Shown here in pieces: positions 25,556 to 32,895 of a stretch of DNA of 64,000 nucleotides (position 1 is its first letter; every line of letters starts with the position of its first letter). The DNA lies in contig NZ_BJMN01000044.1 in the NCBI RefSeq assembly GCF_006539185.1, positions 1 through 64,000 of the forward strand, read 5' to 3'. The position numbers and the translations under genes are program-made. This stretch comes from Streptomyces gardneri. GTDB lineage: Bacteria; Actinomycetota; Actinomycetes; Streptomycetales; Streptomycetaceae. Under the pieces are notes generated by a model. The model saw only the letters and a program-made list of their open reading frames with translations, was not told the DNA's origin and made no database searches.

Positions 25556-26683
25556 CTACAGCCAGCCGTTGCGCTTGAGCATGCGGTGGATGCTGAAACA
25601 GACCACGATGATGCCGGTGAGCACCATCGGGTAGCCGTACTTCCAGTGCAGCTCCGGCATGTGGTCGAAGTTCATGCCGTAGACGCCGCAGACCGCCGTG
25701 GGGACGGCGACGATCGCCGCCCACGAGGTGATCTTGCGCATGTCCTCGTTCTGCGCGACGGTCGCCTGCGCCAGGTTGGCCTGGAGGATCGAGTTGAGGA
25801 GCTCGTCGAAGCCGACGACCTGCTCCTGGACGCGGGCGAGGTGGTCGGCGACGTCCCGGAAGTACTTCTGGATGTCGGGGTCGACCAGCCGCATCGGACG
25901 CTCGCTCAGCAGCGTCAGCGGACGCAGGAGCGGAGTGACGGCCCGCTTGAACTCCAGTACCTCACGCTTGAGCTGGTAGATCCGGCCCGTGTCGGTACCG
26001 CGTGTGGAGCCCTTCGTGCTCGGCGAGAAGACGTCGATCTCCAGCTGGTCGATGTCCAGCTCGACGGCGTCGGCGACCGCGATGTAGCCGTCGACGACGT
26101 GGTCGGCGATGGCGTGCAGGACGGCCGAGGGCCCTTTGGCGAGGAGCTCGGGCTCGCCCTGGAGGCGGTGGCGGAGGTTGCGCAGGGAGCCCTGGCCGCC
26201 GTGCCGGACGGTGATGACGAAGTCGGGGCCGGTGAAGCACATGACCTCGCCGGTCTCGACGACCTCGCTGGTCGCCGTGAGCGCGGCGTGCTCGACGTAG
26301 TGGATCGTCTTGAAGACGGTGAAGAGGGTGTCGTCGTACCGCTCCAGCTTGGGCCGCTGGTGGGCGTGGACGGCGTCCTCGACGGCGAGCGGGTGCAGCC
26401 CGAACTCGGCGGCGATACCGGCGAATTCGGCCTCGGTCGGCTCGTGGAGCCCGATCCAGGCGAAGCCGCCGCTCTCGCGGACCTGGCTCATCGCGCCGCG
26501 GGGCGTGAGGCATTCGCGGTCGTCGACCCGGCGCCCGTCGCGGTAGACGGCGCAGTCGACGACGGCGCTGGAGGCCGAGTGGTCGCGGGTGGGGTCGTAC
26601 GAGGTGTACGTGGTGGGGGTCTTGCGCAGGGTGTGCCGCAGGCTCGGCCGGACGGCGGCGCGCAGGTCACGGATCATCGACAT
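25556..26683 (-). CDS. corA: CorA-type magnesium/cobalt transporter
   Basis: A 375-residue inner-membrane divalent cation channel. The large cytoplasmic domain ends in a long helix (about 225-315). Two C-terminal membrane helices enclose the selectivity motif YGMNF (GMN), followed by the acidic loop DHMPELHWKYG. The basic C-terminus (RMLKRNGWL) is typical. ATG 26683 is the start, since AAGGAG lies 7 bases upstream; ATG 26689 is too close to it. The MgtE_N/CBS protein nearby hints at a local magnesium theme. Confidence 0.92.
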   Translation of the reverse strand: MSMIRDLRAAVRPSLRHTLRKTPTTYTSYDPTRDHSASSAVVDCAVYRDGRRVDDRECLTPRGAMSQVRESGGFAWIGLHEPTEAEFAGIAAEFGLHPLAVEDAVHAHQRPKLERYDDTLFTVFKTIHYVEHAALTATSEVVETGEVMCFTGPDFVITVRHGGQGSLRNLRHRLQGEPELLAKGPSAVLHAIADHVVDGYIAVADAVELDIDQLEIDVFSPSTKGSTRGTDTGRIYQLKREVLEFKRAVTPLLRPLTLLSERPMRLVDPDIQKYFRDVADHLARVQEQVVGFDELLNSILQANLAQATVAQNEDMRKITSWAAIVAVPTAVCGVYGMNFDHMPELHWKYGYPMVLTGIIVVCFSIHRMLKRNGWL

Positions 26684-27108
26684 GGGCATGCTCCTTCACG
26701 GAGAGGCCGTCGGCGATGCGTGGCACAGCCCGGAATGGGGACGTGGAGCTACGTCGTCCACAAAGCGGGCGGCACCGGGGGATCGCGGTGACGGCGTTCG
26801 CTACAGACAGGCAAAGGCGAAATGCTCTTCCGTCGTGCGAGATGCCGGAGAAGGCAGGTCCGAACGGGACCCTGGGATCACCGGAGGGAGAAGCGCACCG
26901 GGCAAGGGTGCGGGGCGGAAGAGCGACTGGTACTGCCCGACCGACTTCGGTCCATCGCAGCCCCACCTCCTCCGGCCGGTCCCCCGTGAGGGATGACGTG
27001 TGACGAGTAATCAGGAGTTCGTGACTCCCGACCAGCGGCCAAGACTATCAGCCGACAGAGGGTCAATCCCTGACTTTGCCCGTTCCATACGCGCTTTATG
27101 CTCAACGC
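26684..27108. promoter_or_regulatory. Long divergent leader region between corA and the SUFU gene
   Basis: 425 bases without a convincing gene. On the right, TATGCT (27097-27102) lies 6 bases before the SUFU-protein ATG. A weak inverted repeat GGAGT/ACTCC sits near 27018-27032. The corA side is a long possible 5' leader, but I could not build a known magnesium-riboswitch fold from it. Confidence 0.45.
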
Positions 27109-27693
27109 ATGGGAGAAGTTCTTGCTCTGGTCGAAGCCCGGCTGCGGACGGCGCTCGGTGAACCGGACGCGCGGGCCGCGGTGACGTTCCTCGGCACCGA
27201 TCGGATCGAGGTGCTCCGCTTCGTCGACGGCGACGTCGTGCGGTACGCGACCCTCGGGATGTCCGCCTCGCCGATGGCCGATCCGACCGCCGCCCTCGCC
27301 GACCCCGTGAAGGGCCCGCGCGCGGAGCTCGTCCTGACCGTACGGGCCGGCCTCGCCGACACCGACAAGGTCCTGCGCCCGCTCGCCGTGCTCGCCTCCA
27401 CCCCGCAGGTCGAGGGCGTGGTCGTGGCCCCCGGCGCCTCGCTCGACGTCGGTGAGCCCCTCTGGCCGGGCGCTTCCTTCAGCTCGGTCCTGGTCGCCGA
27501 GTCCGGCGGTCTCGTGGAGGACCTGGAACTGGACGAGCCGCTCGACCCCGTCCGCTTCCTGCCGCTGCTCCCGATGACCCCGAACGAGGCGGCCTGGAAG
27601 CGTGTGCACGGGGCGAAGGCGCTGGAGGAGCGCTGGCTGGCCCGGGGGACGGATCTGCGCGATCCGCTGCGCGGGTCCGTGAGCCTGGACTGA
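27109..27693 (+). CDS. Suppressor-of-fused (SUFU) domain protein
   Basis: A 194-residue bacterial SUFU-like protein. EVLRFVDGDVVRYATLGMSASPM, RAELVLTVRAGLADTDKVLRPLAVLASTP and FLPLLPMTPNEAAWKR are family-like segments. In bacteria the domain is often part of toxin-immunity sets, but here it stands alone with no toxin in sight. It is one of the conserved single-copy actinobacterial forms. The ATG is 6 bases after TATGCT, which fits leaderless translation; a frame from 27076 would cross the promoter. Function unknown. Confidence 0.8.
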   Translation: MGEVLALVEARLRTALGEPDARAAVTFLGTDRIEVLRFVDGDVVRYATLGMSASPMADPTAALADPVKGPRAELVLTVRAGLADTDKVLRPLAVLASTPQVEGVVVAPGASLDVGEPLWPGASFSSVLVAESGGLVEDLELDEPLDPVRFLPLLPMTPNEAAWKRVHGAKALEERWLARGTDLRDPLRGSVSLD

Positions 27694-27707
27694 GGAGCCG
27701 CTCGCCC

Positions 27708-27786
27708 CGGGCCGAACGCGCGGGCCGAACGGCCGGGCTGAACGGCCGGGCCGAACAGCTCGGGTGAACGGCCCGGGCCGGACGGG
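27708..27786. repeat. Six-copy 13-base tandem repeat
   Basis: Six head-to-tail copies of CGGGCCGAACGGC with small changes, starting at 27708, 27721, 27734, 27747 (14 bases), 27761 and 27774. It lies 15 bases past the SUFU stop. Each unit holds short CGGGCC/GGCC complements, so RNA from it could fold. Confidence 0.85.
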
Positions 27787-27843
27787 TGATCGTCCGCGGG
27801 CCGTCCTTGACGCGGGGCCCGAGGGGTAGGACCGTTGAGCCCT

Positions 27844-28482
27844 ATGAGGGGCGAACCCAGTTGTCCGAAGTGCGGTGGCAGGGTCAGAGCGCCCGGTCTC
27901 TTCGCCGACTCCTGGCAGTGTGACGTGCACGGCTCGGTGCACCCGCTCCAGCCCGTGATCCCACCCAGCGTCGAGGCCCTCGGTGTCGTGGTGCACCGGT
28001 CCCACGTCCCGGTGTGGATGCCGTGGCCCCTGCCCGTCGGCTGGCTCTTCACCGGTGTCGCGTACGCCGGTGACGACCGCAGCGGCGGACGTGCGACGGC
28101 CGTCGCCTGCTCGGGCCCCGGTCCGCTCGGCGGGATCGGCGAGCTGCTCCTGATCGCCGAGGAGCTCGGCGTCGGTCTCGGCGCGCGGTACGCCGGCATC
28201 GACGGCCTCGATCCCGGCTCCGGCATGGCCATCGACAAGCCGCCCCAGGCGAAGGTCCTCGCCGCCGGACGCCCCACCCCGCTGTGGCACGTCACCGGCA
28301 CCCCGCAGGACCGGGCGGTCTTCGCGGGGGAGGCGCGCGGCCTCTGGCTGTGGGCGATCGTCTGGCCCGAACAGTCCGGCCTTCTGATGTACGACGAGCT
28401 GGTCCTGACGGACCTGCGGGACGCGGGCGCCGAGGTCGAGCTCGTGCCGTGCGGCGCGCTCACCCCGAGGCTGCTCAAGTAA
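27844..28482 (+). CDS. Conserved actinobacterial zinc-ribbon protein (DUF6758-like)
   Basis: A 212-residue protein. It begins with a zinc-ribbon-like CPKC (C7, C10) and, after 15 residues, CDVH (C26, H29). HRSHVPVWMPWPLPVGWLFTG and YAGIDGLDPGSGMAIDKPPQ are conserved-looking segments. From memory it fits the DUF6758 family of actinobacteria, whose function is not known. ATG 27844 is preferred because homology begins at MRGEPSCP. A TTG at 27835 has better spacing to GAGGGG and remains possible. Confidence 0.72.
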   Translation: MRGEPSCPKCGGRVRAPGLFADSWQCDVHGSVHPLQPVIPPSVEALGVVVHRSHVPVWMPWPLPVGWLFTGVAYAGDDRSGGRATAVACSGPGPLGGIGELLLIAEELGVGLGARYAGIDGLDPGSGMAIDKPPQAKVLAAGRPTPLWHVTGTPQDRAVFAGEARGLWLWAIVWPEQSGLLMYDELVLTDLRDAGAEVELVPCGALTPRLLK

Positions 28483-28578
28483 CGGGCGACCGGGCGCCGG
28501 GATCCGTACAAGGCTGTTCGATTCGCCCGTTATGCTGAAGCGTCCCTCGTCCGTGTCGAGCCCCCGGAGTACCGCGTC

Positions 28579-29442
28579 GTGCGCATCGATCTGCACACCC
28601 ACTCCACGGCTTCCGACGGCACGGACTCGCCGGCCGAACTCGTCAGGAACGCGGCCGCCGCCGGGCTCGACGTCGTCGCGCTGACGGACCACGACACCAC
28701 CCGCGGCCACGCCGAGGCGATCCGCGCGCTGCCCGAGGGGCTGACCCTCGTCACCGGCGCCGAGCTGTCCTGCCGCCTCGACGGCATCGGCCTGCACATG
28801 CTCGCCTACCTCTTCGACCCGGAGGAGCCCGCGCTCCTCGCCGAGCGCGAGCTCGTCCGGGACGACCGCGTGCCGCGCGCCCGCGCCATGGTCGGCAAGC
28901 TCCAGGAGCTCGGCGTCCCCGTCACCTGGGAGCAGGTCGCCCGCATCGCCGGCGACGGATCCGTCGGACGCCCGCACGTCGCCGAGGCGCTCGTCGAGCT
29001 CGGGGTCGTACCGGACGTGTCCGGGGCCTTCACGCCCGACTGGCTCGCCGACGGCGGCCGGGCGTACGTCGGGAAGCACGAGCTGGACCCGATCGAGGCG
29101 ATCCGCCTGGTCAAGGCCGCAGGCGGGGTCACCGTCTTCGCGCACCCGCTCGCCGTCAAGCGCGGCGAGGTCGTGCCGGAGGCGGCGATAGCCCGGCTGG
29201 CCGACGCCGGGCTCGACGGCATCGAGGTCGACCACATGGACCACGACGAGGCGACGCGCGCGCGGCTGCGCGGGCTCGCGAAGGAGCTCGGGCTGCTGGT
29301 CACGGGCTCCAGCGACTACCACGGCAGCCGCAAGACCTGTCGCCTCGGCGACTGCACCACCGATCCCGAGATCTACGGCGAGATCATCCGCCGTGCCACA
29401 GGGGCCTTCGCGGTCCCCGGCACGGGGGGAGCCGCCGCCTAG
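28579..29442 (+). CDS. PHP-domain phosphoesterase (RNase AM / YciV type)
   Basis: A 287-residue metal-dependent phosphoesterase. PHP motifs are DLHTHSTASDGTDSP (H7, H9 and D14), ALTDHDT, VTGAELSC, FAHPL and SSDYHG (D and H near 247-249). Relatives act as 5'-3' exoribonuclease/3',5'-nucleoside bisphosphate phosphatase. The start is GTG 28579, with GGAG upstream. A TATGCT at 28531 could serve as -10 box, giving a leader of about 40 bases. Confidence 0.88.
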   Translation: MRIDLHTHSTASDGTDSPAELVRNAAAAGLDVVALTDHDTTRGHAEAIRALPEGLTLVTGAELSCRLDGIGLHMLAYLFDPEEPALLAERELVRDDRVPRARAMVGKLQELGVPVTWEQVARIAGDGSVGRPHVAEALVELGVVPDVSGAFTPDWLADGGRAYVGKHELDPIEAIRLVKAAGGVTVFAHPLAVKRGEVVPEAAIARLADAGLDGIEVDHMDHDEATRARLRGLAKELGLLVTGSSDYHGSRKTCRLGDCTTDPEIYGEIIRRATGAFAVPGTGGAAA

Positions 29443-29860
29443 CCCCTAGGGGGGCGGTCCTGAGGGGCCGAGCTCCGATGCCGGAGGGCCGGTAGCAAAG
29501 GCCCCGGGCGACAGGCCCCAGGCCCGAGGACCGCGAGGCCCACGGCCTTCGCCGGCCGTCCGGAGCGGACGGGCCGCGGCGGTCGAACCGTCCGGTCCGA
29601 TCGGTCCGATCGGTCCGTCATCACGACCCGCGCCCGCGTCCGCGCCGGCCCCGCCAGGGCGGTGCGGAGTCCCGCTGCCGGACCCGGTCTCCGGGCCCCG
29701 AGAGGGTCCCGGGCAGCCCCCACCCGTATCCGTTCACGTCACCCGCGCGGCTCCGCGCCCCGCGGTGGACGTCCCCGCGTCGGCCCGCCGGCGGAACTCC
29801 ACATTCCGGCAGCGGCGACCCACACCCCACCGTTCGACCTCTCCCGCAAGGCACCCCACC
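29443..29860. other. Intergenic region with short direct repeats
   Basis: 418 bases between the PHP and marC genes, with no convincing gene. Near 29592-29617 there are tandem GGTCCGATC copies, giving overlapping CGATCG palindromes that could form an operator or hairpin. No clear promoter was recognised. Confidence 0.45.
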
Positions 29861-30466
29861 GTGTTCGACGTCGCCGTCTTCGGCTCGCTGTTCCTGACCC
29901 TCTTCGTGATCATGGATCCCCCCGGGATCACGCCGATCTTCCTCGCCCTCACCTCCGGCCGGCCGGCCAAGGTCCAGCGCCGCATGGCCTGGCAGGCCGT
30001 CGCCGTGGCCTTCGGCGTCATCACCGTCTTCGGCATCCTGGGGCAGCAGATCCTCGACTATCTGCACGTCTCCGTCCCCGCGCTGATGATCGCGGGCGGG
30101 CTGCTCCTGCTGCTCATCGCGCTCGACCTGCTCACCGGCAAGACCGACGAGCCGAAGCAGACCAAGGACGTGAACGTCGCCCTGGTGCCGCTCGGCATGC
30201 CGCTGCTCGCCGGGCCGGGTGCGATCGTCTCGGTCATCCTCGCGGTGCAGCACGCCGACAGCGTCGCCTCGCAGGTCTCCGTCTGGGCCGCCATCATCGC
30301 CATGCACGTCGTGCTCTGGCTGACCATGCGCTACTCGCTGGTGATCATCCGGGTCATCAAGGACGGCGGTGTCGTCCTGGTGACCCGCCTCGCCGGCATG
30401 ATGCTCTCCGCCATCGCGGTGCAGCAGATCATCAACGGCGTCACCCAGGTCGTCCAGGGGGCCTGA
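29861..30466 (+). CDS. MarC-family integral membrane protein
   Basis: A 201-residue protein with six predicted membrane helices. Family segments are FLTLFVIMDPPGITPIFLAL, PLGMPLLAGPGAIVSVI and TRLAGMMLSAIAVQQIINGV. MarC proteins are polytopic and their transport role is unresolved; the old link with antibiotic resistance is not supported. GTG 29861 is chosen since the MarC fold begins there. The upstream frame from 29765 is basic and low in complexity. A good terminator follows. Confidence 0.88.
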   Translation: MFDVAVFGSLFLTLFVIMDPPGITPIFLALTSGRPAKVQRRMAWQAVAVAFGVITVFGILGQQILDYLHVSVPALMIAGGLLLLLIALDLLTGKTDEPKQTKDVNVALVPLGMPLLAGPGAIVSVILAVQHADSVASQVSVWAAIIAMHVVLWLTMRYSLVIIRVIKDGGVVLVTRLAGMMLSAIAVQQIINGVTQVVQGA

Positions 30467-30521
30467 CCGGCCAGGACACCCCCTCGGAGGTTCCGGCTCC
30501 CGGACGGCTCCGGACACCACT

Positions 30522-30567
30522 GCGCCCCCGTACGGATTCCGCTTCTGCGAAGTCCGTGCGGGGGCGC
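30522..30567. terminator. Terminator of marC
   Basis: 15-base arms starting GCGCCCCCG with one G-T wobble. A smaller CTTC/GAAG hairpin lies within the loop. It lies between convergent genes. Confidence 0.75.
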
Positions 30568-30591
30568 GGTGCGTGGGGTGGACCCGACCTG

Positions 30592-30744
30592 TTACGAGGC
30601 CGAGGTCTCGGCGGGGCGGATCCAGATGCGCTGGCCGATCGCGGCGGCCTGCTGCACGATCCGATTGACGGAGGCGGCGTCCACGACCGTGCTGTCGACG
30701 GGCGTGCCGTCGATGTCGTCGAGGCGCAGGATTTCGAAGCGCAT
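30592..30744 (-). CDS. Small conserved protein of 50 residues
   Basis: MRFEILRLDDIDGTPVDSTV at the start and AAAIGQRIWIRPAETSAS at the end. I recall near-identical small proteins in many Streptomyces, without known function. The fold looks like one strand, a helix (VDAASVNRIVQQAAAIG) and a final strand. ATG 30744 follows GGGAGAAGCCC. The long leader up to about 30850 includes an AT-rich palindromic region, so control is likely at that site. Confidence 0.75.
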   Translation of the reverse strand: MRFEILRLDDIDGTPVDSTVVDAASVNRIVQQAAAIGQRIWIRPAETSAS

Positions 30745-30826
30745 GGGCTTCTCCCTTCGTCTGAGTTGATCCTCCTGATGGAGAACTGCGTTACATAGGG
30801 GTCCAACGAGGTGCAGGTGGAAAACA

Positions 30827-30850
30827 TTCCTTACGCTAAGGAAAATTTTC
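30827..30850. promoter_or_regulatory. AT-rich double palindrome, likely operator
   Basis: TTCCTTA-CGC-TAAGGAA (30827-30843) is a perfect 7-base inverted repeat. It overlaps the palindrome GAAAATTTTC (30841-30850). This is the most AT-rich spot of the region and lies between two divergent genes. Confidence 0.6.
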
Positions 30851-30919
30851 GGATGGCTAACTACTGGCGGGTAGGGGGGTGTGGCGGCAGGGCCTCCGGC
30901 GGCGGAGAATGAGCCCCGT

Positions 30920-31909
30920 ATGAACGACGCAGAGACCACCGCCGCACCCGCCGAAACATCCGCCGACGTGCCCACCGGCGTACCTATCGACGCCCCCGCC
31001 GACGCCCATGCGCTCGACGCCCGCCTGAGCGCGCTCGACGCCCGTGTGGAGCGCACCAACGAGCTCCTCCAGCGGATGCTGGCCGAGGTGGCCAAGACCC
31101 CGTCCACGCATGCCATCTTCGTCGACGCAGGTTACGTCCATGCTGCGGCCGGGTTGCTGGTGACGGGCACCGAGGACCGGCGCTCCTTCGACCTCGACGC
31201 CGAGGGCCTGATCGAGGCCTTCATCGACAAGGCCCGCACGATCTTCGCGGACAGCAGACTGCTCCGGGTCTACTGGTACGACGGCGCCCGGCGCCGGATT
31301 CACACCCCCGAACAGCAGGCCATCGCCGAGCTGCCCGACGTCAAGGTGCGCCTCGGCAACCTCAACGCCAACAACCAGCAGAAGGGCGTCGACTCCCTGA
31401 TCCGCACCGATCTGGAGTCCCTCGCCCGCCACCGCGCCATCAGCGACGCCGCCCTCGTCGGCGGCGACGAGGACCTCGTCTCGGCCGTCGAGGCCGCCCA
31501 GGGCTACGGGGCCCGCGTCCACCTCTGGGGCATCGAGGCGGCCGAGGGCCGCAACCAGGCCGAGGCGCTCCTCTGGGAGGTCGACAGCCAGCGCACCTTC
31601 GAGCTCGACTTCTGCCGCCCGTACGTCACCCGCCGCCCCGTCACGACGTACGAGAACGAGGGCGAGCCGCCGCCCTCCCGCGAGGAGGTCCGCTTCGTCG
31701 GCGCCCAGATCGCCGCGACCTGGCTCGCCGAGCGCGGCCGGGACCGGCTCGCCGAGCTCCTGCCCGGCGCCCCGTACCTCCCGGGCCCCGTCGACCAGGA
31801 CCTGCTCGTCGAGGCGGAACGCCTGCTCAGCCGCTCCCTGCGCGGGCACGCCTCCCTGCGGCGCGCGCTGCGGGACGGCTTCTGGCAGCACCTCAAGACG
31901 CAGTACTGA
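30920..31909 (+). CDS. NYN-domain (PIN-like) ribonuclease family protein
   Basis: A 329-residue protein. A flexible Ala/Thr/Pro start (1-30) and a short coiled coil (LDARLSALDARVERTNELLQ) precede the NYN domain. The domain has IFVDAGYVHA with the first acidic residue, VYWYDGARRR, GVDSLIRTDLESLA and ALVGGDEDLVSAVEAA, which supply the other acidic residues. This matches PIN-like metal-dependent nucleases. The C-terminal part may bind partners. ATG 30920 is weakly supported by GGAG; GTG 30881 is an alternative. RNA turnover is inferred. Confidence 0.82.
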   Translation: MNDAETTAAPAETSADVPTGVPIDAPADAHALDARLSALDARVERTNELLQRMLAEVAKTPSTHAIFVDAGYVHAAAGLLVTGTEDRRSFDLDAEGLIEAFIDKARTIFADSRLLRVYWYDGARRRIHTPEQQAIAELPDVKVRLGNLNANNQQKGVDSLIRTDLESLARHRAISDAALVGGDEDLVSAVEAAQGYGARVHLWGIEAAEGRNQAEALLWEVDSQRTFELDFCRPYVTRRPVTTYENEGEPPPSREEVRFVGAQIAATWLAERGRDRLAELLPGAPYLPGPVDQDLLVEAERLLSRSLRGHASLRRALRDGFWQHLKTQY

Positions 31910-31914
31910 GTGAC

Positions 31915-32805
31915 CTACGGGGCTGTCGCACCGGCTTCCGCGAGGGCGGCCACCCGCTCCCAGAAGCCGGTGAGCCGGTCCGTCAACTCGCGCGGGTGCG
32001 ACACGTTCGGGGAGTGGCCCGCGCCCTCGACCACCGTGTGGTGCGCGCCGACGCGGGCCGCCGCCGCGGCCAGCTCCGCCGGGGGCCAGACCATCTCGTC
32101 CGCCCCGTACGCGATGTGCAGCGGCATCCGCAGTTCGAGCAGCTCCGCCGTGCCGTCCGGATCGCCCAGCAGCAGCCGGCCGGCGCCCGCGAGCTGGGCG
32201 ATCCGGGTCCGCATCCAGCGCCTCCGCAGGAAGCCCACCAGCTCCGGCGCGTCGACAGCGCCCGGCTCCTCGCCCCGGCTGTCCAGCCAGCACATGGCCT
32301 GCCAGACCCGCTCCTTCGGCAGCACCGCCAGCGAGCCCCGCAGCACCCGGACCCGGATCCGCTGCGGTCGTGCGACCCGGCCCGGCCCCGAGGAGAGCAG
32401 GGTGAGCGAGCGGAACGCCCGGGGCGCGAGCGAGGCCGCGGCGCGGGCGACGAGACCGCCGAACGAGTGGCCGAGCAGATGGACGGGCCCGTCCCCGAGG
32501 GCGGCGGCCTGCGCGACCACGTCGAGCGCGAGCGCCCTGCGCCGGTAGGCGGCCCGGCCGCGCGGGCCCGGGGTCTCGTGCTGGCCCCGCCCGTCCACCG
32601 CCACCGCCCGGTAGCCGGCCTCGCTCAGCGGCCCGAACAGCGCCAGGAAGTCCTCCTTGCTGCCGGTGTACCCGGGCAGCAGCAGCACCGTCCCGCGCCG
32701 CTCGCCCTCGGGAGTCGCGTCGAGGACGGCGAAGTCGCCCCGCACGGTCACCAGGCGGCGGGCACGGGTGCGGGGAGGCAGTGCGAGGGAACGGGGCTTG
32801 CTCAT
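31915..32805 (-). CDS. Alpha/beta hydrolase
   Basis: A 296-residue alpha/beta-fold enzyme. The oxyanion part is LLLPGYTGSKEDF, the nucleophile elbow GHSFGG (Ser near 122), and the catalytic His is in VEGAGHSPNV. YGADEMVWPP would supply the Asp. The substrate is unknown. ATG 32805 lies 6 bases after TACAGT (32812-32817), which fits leaderless translation; no ribosome binding site is present. The gene is downstream of the helicase gene but has its own promoter. It converges on the NYN gene with 5 bases between. Confidence 0.85.
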   Translation of the reverse strand: MSKPRSLALPPRTRARRLVTVRGDFAVLDATPEGERRGTVLLLPGYTGSKEDFLALFGPLSEAGYRAVAVDGRGQHETPGPRGRAAYRRRALALDVVAQAAALGDGPVHLLGHSFGGLVARAAASLAPRAFRSLTLLSSGPGRVARPQRIRVRVLRGSLAVLPKERVWQAMCWLDSRGEEPGAVDAPELVGFLRRRWMRTRIAQLAGAGRLLLGDPDGTAELLELRMPLHIAYGADEMVWPPAELAAAAARVGAHHTVVEGAGHSPNVSHPRELTDRLTGFWERVAALAEAGATAP

Positions 32806-32841
32806 ATCTGGACTGTAACTGCGGGAGCGGGGACGCACGCC

Positions 32842-32868
32842 GGGGCCCGGGGCCCGGGGCCCGGGGCC
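32842..32868. repeat. GGGGCCC heptamer repeat
   Basis: Nearly four tandem copies of GGGGCCC. The unit is self-complementary, so the tract can fold on either strand. It lies between the helicase stop (32896) and the hydrolase start (32805) and may act as terminator. Confidence 0.75.
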
Positions 32869-32895
32869 GTGCGGAGCGGCCGTGACGGGGCGGGA

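Noticed and set aside
26684..27108. Magnesium riboswitch (M-box or ykkC-like) before corA
   Set aside because: I could not find the conserved core of a known class by eye; the region is only noted as a long leader.
27708..27786. Possible CRISPR array
   Set aside because: The repeats are 13 bases and directly adjoining, with no spacers and no cas genes.
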